Positions 43,384-51,565 of a DNA stretch of 64,000 nucleotides are shown here, one piece after another. The notes beneath the pieces were generated by a model. It saw only the letters and a program-made list of their open reading frames with translations, did no database searches and was not told the origin of the DNA. The translations under genes were made by a program, and so were the position numbers. Every line of letters begins with the position of its first letter. Within the stretch, counting starts at the first letter, position 1. Origin of the DNA: Labrenzia sp. VG12. GTDB taxonomy: Bacteria > Pseudomonadota > Alphaproteobacteria > Rhizobiales > Stappiaceae. The DNA lies in the NCBI RefSeq assembly GCF_002237595.1, contig NZ_CP022529.1, positions 5,052,001-5,116,000 of the forward strand. The letters run 5' to 3'.

Positions 43384-43545
43384 GTGTCACCCCGGCCGCA
43401 GCGCAGCGGAGAGCCGGGGCCTACTCGCAGGCCCGCTTGCTGAAGCACAAGACGTCCAAAACGCTGAGGACGCTCCCTGCGATGTGACCAAGCTCTCTGG
43501 AAACGAGTAGGCCCCGGGTCTCGCTCCGCTTGCCCGGGGTGACAC
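43384..43545. repeat. Inverted-repeat element, copy 1
   Basis: The left end 43384-43427 (gtgtcaccccggccgcagcg...) is an imperfect reverse complement of the right end 43504-43545 (cgagtaggccccgggtctcg...gtgacac). About 76 bp of unrelated sequence lies between. Each end is itself partly palindromic. Copy 2 is at 43640-43794. Confidence 0.65.
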
Positions 43546-43639
43546 CCGTGGAGACTCTCTCGATTTGGCTGGAAGCTGGCTGGAATTCACAGCAAGGGCC
43601 AACACGGCAGCGTCTCTTGAAGGCCTGGACAGGCCTCCG

Positions 43640-43794
43640 GTGTTACCGTGGCCGCAGCGCAGCGGAGAGCCGGGCACCACGCACGTCCATAGTGGCTGTG
43701 TATTGCAGCAGTCTTTGAATTGGGTGCCGGCAGCGTCAGCAAGTGGCCTTGCGAGTAGGCCGCGGGTCTGCGCTCGGCTTGTCCCGGGTGACAC
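43640..43794. repeat. Inverted-repeat element, copy 2
   Basis: The left end (43640-43681, gtgttaccgtggccgcagcg...) and right end (43752-43794, cgagtaggccgcgggtctgc...gtgacac) match the ends of copy 1 with several substitutions. The spacer differs from that of copy 1. Probably a dispersed palindromic element or a small non-autonomous mobile unit. Confidence 0.6.
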
Positions 43795-43851
43795 GCATTT
43801 TGCTAAAGAGGCCACATGAACCGGTGGCCACAAGCATCTGCTACTAAGGCC

Positions 43852-45414
43852 TCACGTATGCCGGATGACCAGCAGCGTGATGTCGTCATGGACAACCTGC
43901 GTACCGATATGGGATTTCAGGTCGGCAAGGATGCCTTCGAGCACGCGGGTGGCGCTGGGCGTGTTGTGGCTGCAGGCGCTCTTGATCAGGCGGTCCAGTC
44001 CGAAAAGGTCCCCGTCCGGGCTTTCGGCTTCCGTCACCCCATCCGTATAGAGCACGATGATGTCGCCCTGGGCGAAGGCCAGTTCCCTGGTTTCGATAAA
44101 TGGCGCGATATCGTCGTCGAGACCGATCGGGAAGCCCAGATCGACCGTGTCGATAACCTCGCAGGTGCCGTCCGCTTTCAGGACAATCAGTTCCTCGTGC
44201 TGGCCCGAGAGGGTCACCTTGTCCGGTTCGAAATCGAGGAACGAGAGGGTCAGGTGCTTGTCGGTCTTGGTGCGCTTGATATTGCGGCAGATTGCGCTGT
44301 TGAGCGCTGCCAGGAACTGGCGCGGATCGGTCGGTCCGCGTTCCTGCAGCGCGACGGCGACGGATTGTACCATCAGCATCAGGACACCGCTTTCCAGCCC
44401 GTGACCGGTCACGTCACCGATGCCGACCTTGACCCTGTCATCCAGCTGCAGGACGTCGTAATAGTCGCCGCCGACCTCGTCGGCGGGCTCCATGAAGGCG
44501 GCGATTTCCAGCTGGTGAATGCCACCCAGTTCATCCTTGGTCGGCAACACCATCATCTGGATCTGCCGGGCAACCTCGATCTCGGCTCCCAGGCGCAGGT
44601 TCTCCGACTTCAGCTGCTCATTCAGATGTGCGATCTCGGTATTGGCCTGTCCAAGGTCGATGTTCATCTTGTGATAGCGGGTCGCCTGGTGCCACTGCAG
44701 CGCGGTCACGGCCGCGCCGATGGCCCCGGCACCGGCGAAATAGAGCAGCAGATACTTGAAGGACCAGAGGTTTGCCGCAATCGGCTGGCTGATGGTGATG
44801 GCCTGGATGCCGCGCACATCGCCCTCACTCCAGTCCTTTTTGGGACTTTCCGGATGGGAGTTGTGACAGGAAACGCAAGATGCGCCCAGCATGACCGGCG
44901 AGGCAATCTGGATCCGGCGGTCGAAGATCGAGCCCTCATAACCGATGACAATGTCCTTCGGATCACGCGTCACACGGAAATCGGCAAGCGCGGTCTTTTC
45001 GAAATCGGTCAGTTGGTGATCAGCGCGTTCCTCGAAGGGCAGGTCCGAGACAAAGCGATAGCTCAAGTTGCGCGTATCGCCACCAATCACTTCACCAAGC
45101 TCGATCGACAGGGTCGCGGGGATGGGAATGCCGCCCGGCATCTGGTGGTATTCGTGGGTCGGCGTGATGTCGCCGTCCGAGTCCAGAACGCGGCCGACGA
45201 CATTTTGCGAATAATATGTCCGGATCCGGCTGATGGCGACGTCGAGATCGATGGCCTGCGATTTCAAGGAGGCGTCGGAAATGGTCCGCAGGTCCATCCA
45301 CACGGCAACGGGCAGCATGCCGAGGCCGATTACGACCAGGAGTAGAAAAACCGCTGGGCGTTCGATGAGTTTGAGCCAGAACCTGTCCACACGGCGCCGT
45401 TCAATCTGCTGCAT
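43852..45414 (-). CDS. SpoIIE/PP2C-type phosphatase with periplasmic heme-c (DUF3365-like) sensor domain
   Basis: 520 aa. TM1 at about 21-40, a periplasmic domain 41-215 that carries CVSCH (180-184, the CxxCH heme-c site) and looks like DUF3365, TM2 at about 220-240, a coiled coil at 245-285, and a C-terminal PPM/SpoIIE phosphatase (290-520). The phosphatase has its metal Asp residues in EVGGDYYDV, GDVTGHGLESG, YTDGVTEAE and VHDDITLL. It should sense a redox-active or gaseous ligand or heme redox state in the periplasm and dephosphorylate a partner, typically an anti-sigma-factor antagonist. No such partner gene is adjacent. AGGA lies 7 nt before the ATG. Confidence 0.85.
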   Translation of the reverse strand: MQQIERRRVDRFWLKLIERPAVFLLLVVIGLGMLPVAVWMDLRTISDASLKSQAIDLDVAISRIRTYYSQNVVGRVLDSDGDITPTHEYHQMPGGIPIPATLSIELGEVIGGDTRNLSYRFVSDLPFEERADHQLTDFEKTALADFRVTRDPKDIVIGYEGSIFDRRIQIASPVMLGASCVSCHNSHPESPKKDWSEGDVRGIQAITISQPIAANLWSFKYLLLYFAGAGAIGAAVTALQWHQATRYHKMNIDLGQANTEIAHLNEQLKSENLRLGAEIEVARQIQMMVLPTKDELGGIHQLEIAAFMEPADEVGGDYYDVLQLDDRVKVGIGDVTGHGLESGVLMLMVQSVAVALQERGPTDPRQFLAALNSAICRNIKRTKTDKHLTLSFLDFEPDKVTLSGQHEELIVLKADGTCEVIDTVDLGFPIGLDDDIAPFIETRELAFAQGDIIVLYTDGVTEAESPDGDLFGLDRLIKSACSHNTPSATRVLEGILADLKSHIGTQVVHDDITLLVIRHT

Positions 45415-45613
45415 TCGATATCCTGAAAGTCAAAACCTGACCGACCAAGCCCTTGAGCCGTCACCGGAACTTATTTGAGACCGGATGAGTGTCGCTATTA
45501 TGTCGGATGTACGACGCTTCGGCCACAGACGGAAGCGACAAAATCCTGTCTTGTGTTGAACACGTGGAAATTGTCTAGTGATCCCATTCGGTTTGACCAG
45601 AGAGTGAGGCGGC

Positions 45614-46132
45614 ATGCAAACGCATCTTGTATTCACGGTGATTGCCAAGGACCGGCCCGGTCTTGTGGAACGCATGGCGGAAGTGATCGCCGGCCTGGGC
45701 GGCAACTGGATTGAAAGCTCCATGGCGCGGCTCGGCGGCGAGTTCGCCGGCATTGTCCGGGTTGCCATTGCCGCGGATAAATCGAAGGAACTGGTCGGCC
45801 AGCTGGAGGCGCTTTCTGCCGACGGCATCGACATCACCCTGCGCTCCGACAAGGACGGCGACGAGACTCCTGTCGGGGCATCGGCCCGTCTCGATCTCGT
45901 GTCGCAGGACCATCCGGGCATCCTGCGTGATATCACGCATGTGCTCAGCGAAAAGGGCGTCAGCATCGAACATCTCGAAACCGAGGTCGCGGCGGGCTCC
46001 ATGCAGGGCGAAGCCATGTTCAAGGCAAGGGCCGATCTGCGTCTGCCGGTTGACCTCGATCCGTCTGACCTGTCCGAAGCGCTGCAGGAAACGGCAGGAG
46101 ACCTGATGGCGGACGTCAATCTGGTTGACTGA
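45614..46132 (+). CDS. Double ACT domain protein, GcvR-like
   Basis: 172 aa. Two ACT domains: residues about 4-80 (LVFTVIAKDRPGLVERMAEV) and 92-165 (RLDLVSQDHPGILRDITHV). Both begin with the D-xPG loop that binds amino acids. Members resemble the glycine cleavage repressor GcvR, which works by protein contact, without a DNA-binding domain. An amino-acid-sensing regulatory role is inferred. Stands alone, divergent from the phosphatase gene at 200 bp. Confidence 0.82.
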   Translation: MQTHLVFTVIAKDRPGLVERMAEVIAGLGGNWIESSMARLGGEFAGIVRVAIAADKSKELVGQLEALSADGIDITLRSDKDGDETPVGASARLDLVSQDHPGILRDITHVLSEKGVSIEHLETEVAAGSMQGEAMFKARADLRLPVDLDPSDLSEALQETAGDLMADVNLVD

Positions 46133-46215
46133 CCGGTCTCTCACGGTCATAGCAGCTCTCGCCGATCTTTCGGCCAGAGCCGTTATATGACCGGAGTTGC
46201 CTGTTGCTGGACCAG

Positions 46216-46518
46216 ATGGAGTTTGACGGAAAGCTGTGGCTGCATGCAGGGCCCGGAGGCTGGACCTTCGTCACCCTGCCGCAGGACTGCGCCGATCAGA
46301 TCCGGTTCTACACCGGCAGTCAGAAAGGTCGCGCCTGGGGCATGATCAAGGTCAGCGCGCGCATCGGTGCCTCCACCTGGCAGACCACAATCTGGCCCGA
46401 CAAGACCTCCGGTTCCTTTCTGCTGCCGGTCAAGGCGGCCGTGCGCAAGAGGGAAAAAATAGCCGCCGGAGACACGGCGTCGGTGTCTTTGCGGCTGCTC
46501 GTGCCGCCGGGGTTTTGA
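46216..46518 (+). CDS. DUF1905 family protein
   Basis: 100 aa, beta-rich. LWLHAGPGGWTFVTLP at the N-terminus, then GRAWGMIKVSARIG and FLLPVKAAVRKRE, follow the DUF1905 pattern. The ATG at 46216 is preferred to a TTG at 46204. The family is of unknown function and occurs alone or with YdeI-type proteins. It is followed after 5 bp by a hypothetical helical protein. Confidence 0.75.
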   Translation: MEFDGKLWLHAGPGGWTFVTLPQDCADQIRFYTGSQKGRAWGMIKVSARIGASTWQTTIWPDKTSGSFLLPVKAAVRKREKIAAGDTASVSLRLLVPPGF

Positions 46519-46523
46519 AGTAG

Positions 46524-47069
46524 ATGTTCGAGAGGTCATTCATCGAAACGCATTTGGACTCTGTCAACTGGTGGTCACTTGAGACGTGTCAGACGAAATA
46601 CGCTCCGCGAGAAGAACCTCATGATCTTCGAGCCGCATTCCTGAACCTCTTTTCTCCGGACCCGGCTTTGCGGAAAGCCGGGCATGGCAAGCTGGAAAAC
46701 AATATCGTGGTTCAGGGCTACCTCTACCCGGCGTCGAGAGAGATCATGTCTGTTCTGTGTGCGGCGATCAGACCCAGTCCGATGCAGGCGACCGCGGAGG
46801 CACTGGATCTTCTATTTGAATTGGCTGCAGGGCACGAGGAAACGGGCGACATCGCGGCGCTCTGCCTTGAAGAGATCCTGTCGATCAAATCGCACCTCGT
46901 TGCGATTGCCGACCAGAACCAGGATGAGACCGCAAGGCTCGCGATCGACATTCTTGCATTTCACAGTGCGGAGGTTTCCAGCCTTCGGGAGTTTGTCAGA
47001 AGAGAATTCGAATCGGGGAAACTTGTGGCCTATGAAGCTCGGCTGCGCGAAGACGGTGTGCTCGCATAG
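46524..47069 (+). CDS. Hypothetical helical protein
   Basis: 181 aa, acidic, nearly all helix, with repeats of the type LDLLFELAAGHEETGDIAALCLEEIL that suggest HEAT/ARM-like packing. No signal peptide, membrane segment or catalytic motif. It starts 5 bp after the DUF1905 stop. Related in general type, but not clearly in sequence, to the hypothetical at 31223; both could be orphan immunity-type proteins. Not recognised further. Confidence 0.6.
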   Translation: MFERSFIETHLDSVNWWSLETCQTKYAPREEPHDLRAAFLNLFSPDPALRKAGHGKLENNIVVQGYLYPASREIMSVLCAAIRPSPMQATAEALDLLFELAAGHEETGDIAALCLEEILSIKSHLVAIADQNQDETARLAIDILAFHSAEVSSLREFVRREFESGKLVAYEARLREDGVLA

Positions 47070-47322
47070 CAGACGGTTACAATGCCTTGCCTCCAACGGG
47101 CGCGCTTTCTCAACATGCGGCAGCCGTGATCGACAATGATCACGGGCTGATCTGCGAGGCCGCGCATTTGAAGAACTGTGACACCGCTCGCTGGCTGCGT
47201 GCGCCCAGGCTCGTGATAGACGGGAAATGACAGAATTGATCTGATGGAAGGCCTTTGCGGATGAGGGCAAACGGGGCGTTGCAATCCTGGCTGCACCTTC
47301 CTGCCGAGATCCCAGAGGGTGT

Positions 47323-47853
47323 ATGGCCTTGGGTGACGAATGTGCCGACTGTCGCGAGACACGACCAAATGGGGGGAATGTGCAGCACCTGGACCTCACC
47401 GACGCACTGCTCATGATCGGGCAGCGCATTGCGGAAACTGGACTGACCGATTTCTTTCAGGGATGTGAGCCGGAAGACTATGGTTCTGACGAGATTTTTC
47501 TTACAAACCCGGCGCTCGGACTGGCCTTGATCCTGTCGCGCGTCGAACCGCACAGGGTATCGGGCATACAGATCACGATGAAAAGCAAGCCGGACACAGG
47601 CAGGGGGAACGGGGCTTTTTCAGCGGTGTTTCGAGGGCGGCTTCCTTTCGGCATCAGCCGGCATGCCGACCGGAAGGACATTGAAAGACTGTTTGGTTCC
47701 CCCGATGTCTGCAGGCAGGCAACCGAGTCGCCGCTGATTGGTTCGGTTGAAGCCGGGTATGTGTATTTTCACGGGGCAGATCGGCAGATTGCCTTCGACT
47801 TTGATGCTGACGGTGACGTGTCCCTCATCCATGTGTCTCGGCAAGTGTCGTGA
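47323..47853 (+). CDS. Hypothetical protein, immunity-like pattern
   Basis: Up to 176 aa; a GTG start about 20 codons in (near VQHLDLTDAL) is also possible, since the first residues lack order. The C-terminal half has RGRLPFGISRHADRKDIERLFGSP and GYVYFHGADRQIAFDFDADG. This LPFGI-then-GxP arrangement recalls immunity proteins of bacteriocin or polymorphic-toxin systems. No toxin gene is nearby. It is convergent with the Hsp70-like gene. Function uncertain. Confidence 0.5.
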   Translation: MALGDECADCRETRPNGGNVQHLDLTDALLMIGQRIAETGLTDFFQGCEPEDYGSDEIFLTNPALGLALILSRVEPHRVSGIQITMKSKPDTGRGNGAFSAVFRGRLPFGISRHADRKDIERLFGSPDVCRQATESPLIGSVEAGYVYFHGADRQIAFDFDADGDVSLIHVSRQVS

Positions 47854-47902
47854 CAGGCCGGGCCGCGTTTTATCGGTCAGAGCTGGTCTCAATGACGCGG
47901 CT

Positions 47903-49192
47903 CTAGGCTGCCAGCGCCCAGTCGCTGGCATCCTCTCGGGCGCCGATGAGCGCCAGGCCGTTGGCGACCGAGGTCAGCTCGTTGCCCCCGGAGACCTTCT
48001 CCGTGCCGAACCGCTCACCGAACATATGCCGGACGGCCGGCACGAACGAGGTGCCGCCGGTCATGAACACCCGGTCGATGTCCGTTTCCGGAAGGCCGGC
48101 CTTCTCAAGGGTTGCGTCGAGCGCCTTGTTCATTTTCTGCAGATCTGGCGCGATCCAGCGTTCGAAATCGGCGCGCCTGACATCGGCCCTGAAGTCCTTG
48201 CCGAGTGGGGTAAAAGTCAGCTCCGCTTCGTCTTCGGATGACAAGAGCGCCTTGGTTTCGGAGACGGATTTGTAGAGCGGATAACCCTGGTCTTCTTCCA
48301 CCAGGTCAATGAACAGCTCGATCTTGTCCGGTTCCAGGCAGTAGCGCAGAAGCTTCTTCATTTCCTTGAAGTCGTCCGAGGTCTTGAAGATCGACAACAT
48401 GTGCCAGCGGGCGAAGTTGGAAAACAGATTGGGCGGCATGTCGAGCACCTTGCCCATGCTCTTGTAGCTTGAACCCTTGCCGAGTTTCGGCAGGATGACA
48501 TTGTCGATGATGCGGTAGTCGAGCGTGTCGCCGGCAACGCCGATGCCGCCGCGCCCCAGGGGTGTTGCCGTCAGGTGTCCGGCACTGGTCTCGAAGCGCA
48601 TCAGCGAATAGTCGGTGGTGCCGCCGCCGAGATCGGCGACCAGGATGGTGGTATCCCTGTCCAGCGACTGGGCGAAGGAGAAGGCGGCGCCGACCGGCTC
48701 CATCACGAAAAGAATGTCTTCAAACCCGACCTTGTAAAAGGCCTTGCGATACCGTTCCATCGCCAGCGCCTCGTCAGGATTGTGGCCGGCGAATTCCACC
48801 GGACGGCCGACCACGAGACGCGTGGAGGCCGGGTCGAAGTGACCGCCTGACCGTTCGAAGGCGAGCGACAGGAACGTGGCCATCAGGTCCTCGAACTCGA
48901 ACCGGACACCGAACACGCCCGTGCCCTTGAAGGCCCGGCTCGCGGCAAAGGTCTTCAGCGACTGGATGAAGCGGACATCTCCCAGACTTTCCAGGAACTG
49001 CCGGATCGCCCAGGGGCCAACCTCCGCGTTGAGCGCCCGCGCGGCGCCCCGATCCAGGAAACTCAGCACGGTCGGCAGGGATGTGAAGCTGTCATTGCCG
49101 TCCGCGAAGGTAACCGGCGTCGTCGCCGGTCCGTCCGCGAGCACCGCGACGGTGTTGGAGGTGCCGAAATCGAGGCCGATGGTCTGTTTCAT
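47903..49192 (-). CDS. Hsp70-family ATPase (YegD-like)
   Basis: About 429 aa. Only the actin-like nucleotide-binding domain is present: phosphate-1 TIGLDFGTSNTVAV, phosphate-2 ILVADLGGGTTDYSL and adenosine loop VFMTGGTSFVPAV. The peptide-binding domain of DnaK is missing, so it is YegD-like rather than a classic chaperone. No DnaJ or GrpE is adjacent. ATG at 49192 follows GAGAGG. It is divergent from the capsule gene at 49415. Confidence 0.9.
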   Translation of the reverse strand: MKQTIGLDFGTSNTVAVLADGPATTPVTFADGNDSFTSLPTVLSFLDRGAARALNAEVGPWAIRQFLESLGDVRFIQSLKTFAASRAFKGTGVFGVRFEFEDLMATFLSLAFERSGGHFDPASTRLVVGRPVEFAGHNPDEALAMERYRKAFYKVGFEDILFVMEPVGAAFSFAQSLDRDTTILVADLGGGTTDYSLMRFETSAGHLTATPLGRGGIGVAGDTLDYRIIDNVILPKLGKGSSYKSMGKVLDMPPNLFSNFARWHMLSIFKTSDDFKEMKKLLRYCLEPDKIELFIDLVEEDQGYPLYKSVSETKALLSSEDEAELTFTPLGKDFRADVRRADFERWIAPDLQKMNKALDATLEKAGLPETDIDRVFMTGGTSFVPAVRHMFGERFGTEKVSGGNELTSVANGLALIGAREDASDWALAA

Positions 49193-49414
49193 GGCAATAC
49201 CTCTCAAAATGCCGCAGGCCACGGGACAAATAGCCGCAAGGCACCGTCGGAACAGGGGAACAAGCTCTGGAATTGGAATGGTCGGGGTGAATACGCGGGA
49301 ATGGAGGGAAACGCAAGGGGCGGTGGTGCAGACGCCTAGCCTTTATCGGAGGAGTCCCATTTGGCTAGGCTGCACTGGAGACAATACCATCCGACTAGTA
49401 TAAGCAACAGAGCT

Positions 49415-50461
49415 ATGAAGATCGGTCTTGCGACATCCGGCCTTTGGCGTTTGCGTCATGCCGTGGCACTGATGAGCGATGCAACGGCGTTGCGCCGCGC
49501 GCCCCTGGGCTGGCGCGTCGACGCAATCGCTGGGTGGGGACACAAGCCGACTGCTGCCAAGGCTAGGGATGCTGCTCGTCAGATTGGCATTCCATATATC
49601 GCCTTTGAAGACGGGTTCCTGCGCTCCGTTCAACCTGGTGATAGCGAATTGCCAGTTGGCATGGTCATGGATCGCACCGGCATTTATTATGATGCTTCCC
49701 AGCCGAGCGATATGGAGGCCTGTATCAACCGTCGTCGCACAGTCGGCGGAGACGCCGAAGCACTGCGGGCGATGGATGATCTGCGCGCGAGCCGGCTGTC
49801 GAAGTATAATCATGCTGTGATCGACGATTTGACCGGGCTCGGACTCCAGTCTGCAGACAGGCAGGACCGTGTGTTGGTTATCGACCAGACCGCCGGCGAT
49901 GCGTCCATTGTGGGCGCCGGCGCGGGAAGCGACACGTTCGATACGATGCTGCGAACTGCCGTAGCAGAAAATCCCCATGCGGAATTCCTGTTGCGGGTTC
50001 ATCCGGAAACCATGCTCGGCCGCAAGGCGGGGAATTTCAGTGCCGGCCGCCTGGAAAGTCTCGCGCAGAGAGATGGAATACTCGGGCGCTGCCAATCCGA
50101 AGGTCGGTTGAGGCTGACGCCTGAACCGGTCAACCCCTGGGCGCTTCTCGACGGATGTGCCAAGGTTTATTGCGTTTCGAGCCAATTGGGTTTCGAAGCC
50201 GTGCTGGCCGGGTGCGAGGTTCACTGCTTCGGCATGCCCTTTTATGGCGGTTGGGGCATCACCCGGGATAGATTAGTTCCTCCGCCGTCACGGCGAGGAG
50301 CGGCATCGCCTGAAGCGGTATTTGCAGGTGCCTATATCGATTATAGTTATTACGTTGATCACGCCAGTAGGTCGCTTTTGAACATACATGAGGCCATCGA
50401 ATTTCTGTCGCAAAGACGCAGAAGCCTGAATATGGATACCGCGCGGGGCGGCGGCGAGTGA
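49415..50461 (+). CDS. Single-domain KpsC-like capsule polysaccharide protein
   Basis: About 348 aa. Family landmarks are IPYIAFEDGFLRSV, VLVIDQTAGDASI and, near the C-terminus, CEVHCFGMPFYGGWGITRDR. KpsC adds the beta-Kdo linker residues to lyso-phosphatidylglycerol that anchor group-2 capsules. KpsC normally has two such modules (about 670 aa); here only one is present, and no KpsS is in the window. It precedes neuB by 169 bp. ATG at 49415 is preferred over an upstream ATG at 49361. Confidence 0.8.
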   Translation: MKIGLATSGLWRLRHAVALMSDATALRRAPLGWRVDAIAGWGHKPTAAKARDAARQIGIPYIAFEDGFLRSVQPGDSELPVGMVMDRTGIYYDASQPSDMEACINRRRTVGGDAEALRAMDDLRASRLSKYNHAVIDDLTGLGLQSADRQDRVLVIDQTAGDASIVGAGAGSDTFDTMLRTAVAENPHAEFLLRVHPETMLGRKAGNFSAGRLESLAQRDGILGRCQSEGRLRLTPEPVNPWALLDGCAKVYCVSSQLGFEAVLAGCEVHCFGMPFYGGWGITRDRLVPPPSRRGAASPEAVFAGAYIDYSYYVDHASRSLLNIHEAIEFLSQRRRSLNMDTARGGGE

Positions 50462-50630
50462 TCGGGTGGACCGCGTCGGGTTAATCGTGAGAAGAAAAAT
50501 ATGGCTCTGCCCTTGTCCTCAACTGAGGGATATGGGAATAGAGCGGCAACAGGTTTAGGGCCTGAAACAGGGAACACTCCTTGATTTTGGATGCTGACAG
50601 AACGTCAGGTTTTGCCGAGAAGGTAGGAAG

Positions 50631-51560
50631 ATGGTTGATGTAAAGGTTATTGCCGAGATCGGCTGCAACCACAAAGGCGACATGGATATCGCCAAGGAAC
50701 TTATACAGGTTGCGAGCAAGGTCTGCGGCGCAGATGTTGCCAAATTTCAGAAACGGCACAATCGCGAGCTTCTGACGGCCGAAGAATATGACACTCCGCA
50801 CCCCGTGCCGGAAAACTCATACGGCCCCACCTATGGTGCGCACCGCGAGTATCTCGAGTTTTCTGTCGGTCAGCACAAGGAACTCCAGGAAGAGTGCCGT
50901 CTTGCCGGCATCGACTATTCGACCTCGGTCTGGGACCTGACCTCCGCCCAGGAAATCGCCTCGCTGAAGCCGAACCTGATCAAGTTGCCGTCGGCAACCA
51001 ACCAGCATTTCGTCCTGCAGGAGTTTCTCTGCAAGAACTATGACGGTGAAATCCACGTCTCGACCGGGATGACCACGCGCGACGAGATCGAGAAGGTCAT
51101 TGCCTTCTACGAGAAGCACGGCCGCGCCAAGGACCTCGTGGTCTATGCCTGCACGTCCGGTTACCCGGTTGCCTTCGAAGACCTCTGCCTGATGGAAATC
51201 AACACCCTTCAGGAAAAATACGGCGACCGCGTCAAGTCGATCGGTTTCTCCGGTCACCACCTGGGGATCGCGGCCGACGTCGCGGCCATGGCTCTCGGCG
51301 CTGCCGGCTATGAGCGCTACGGCAAGGGCAAGTTCGAATATATCGAGCGCCACTTCACGCTTGACCGCACCTGGAAAGGCACCGACCACGCAGCCAGCCT
51401 CGAGCCGGACGGGCTCCGCCGCATGTGCCGCGACCTGCGCAACGTGGCCAAGGCACTCGAATTCAAGAAGTCCGATCTTCTGGATGTCGAGAAGGTTCAA
51501 CGCGACAAGCTGAAATGGCGCGAGGAAAAGCACGGGGCGAATATCCGCCAGGTGTCTTAA
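50631..51560 (+). CDS. neuB: N-acetylneuraminate synthase-family (NeuB/SpsE) protein
   Basis: 309 aa. The TIM-barrel condensing domain starts VIAEIGCNHKGDMDIAKEL and has VAKFQKR, SVWDLTSAQ and GFSGHHLG, as in NeuB. It condenses PEP with a six-carbon sugar (ManNAc, Man-6-P or a relative) to a nonulosonic acid. The C-terminal SAF (antifreeze-like) domain of bacterial NeuB is absent; the protein stops after the barrel. No NeuC epimerase is present in the window. Followed by neuA after 5 bp. Confidence 0.9.
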   Translation: MVDVKVIAEIGCNHKGDMDIAKELIQVASKVCGADVAKFQKRHNRELLTAEEYDTPHPVPENSYGPTYGAHREYLEFSVGQHKELQEECRLAGIDYSTSVWDLTSAQEIASLKPNLIKLPSATNQHFVLQEFLCKNYDGEIHVSTGMTTRDEIEKVIAFYEKHGRAKDLVVYACTSGYPVAFEDLCLMEINTLQEKYGDRVKSIGFSGHHLGIAADVAAMALGAAGYERYGKGKFEYIERHFTLDRTWKGTDHAASLEPDGLRRMCRDLRNVAKALEFKKSDLLDVEKVQRDKLKWREEKHGANIRQVS

Positions 51561-51565
51561 GTCCC

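Larger units (their letters stand above)
43188..43851. other. Gene-free region with hairpin and inverted-repeat elements
   Basis: 664 bp between two convergent genes, with no supported CDS. It contains a 13-bp hairpin at 43265-43297 and two related inverted-repeat elements at 43384-43545 and 43640-43794. The frames across it translate to low-complexity, Arg/Pro/Ser-rich shadows. Confidence 0.7.

Noticed and set aside
43384..43794. CRISPR-like array
   Set aside because: Only two unequal inverted-repeat units; no regular direct repeats or spacers and no cas genes.
43816..45345. 509-codon plus-strand frame opposite the phosphatase gene
   Set aside because: Antisense shadow; the minus strand encodes clear SpoIIE and CxxCH motifs.
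47081..47227. Open stretch with protein-like reading between two hypotheticals
   Set aside because: No start codon or ribosome site and only about 49 codons; could be a remnant but not supportable as a gene.
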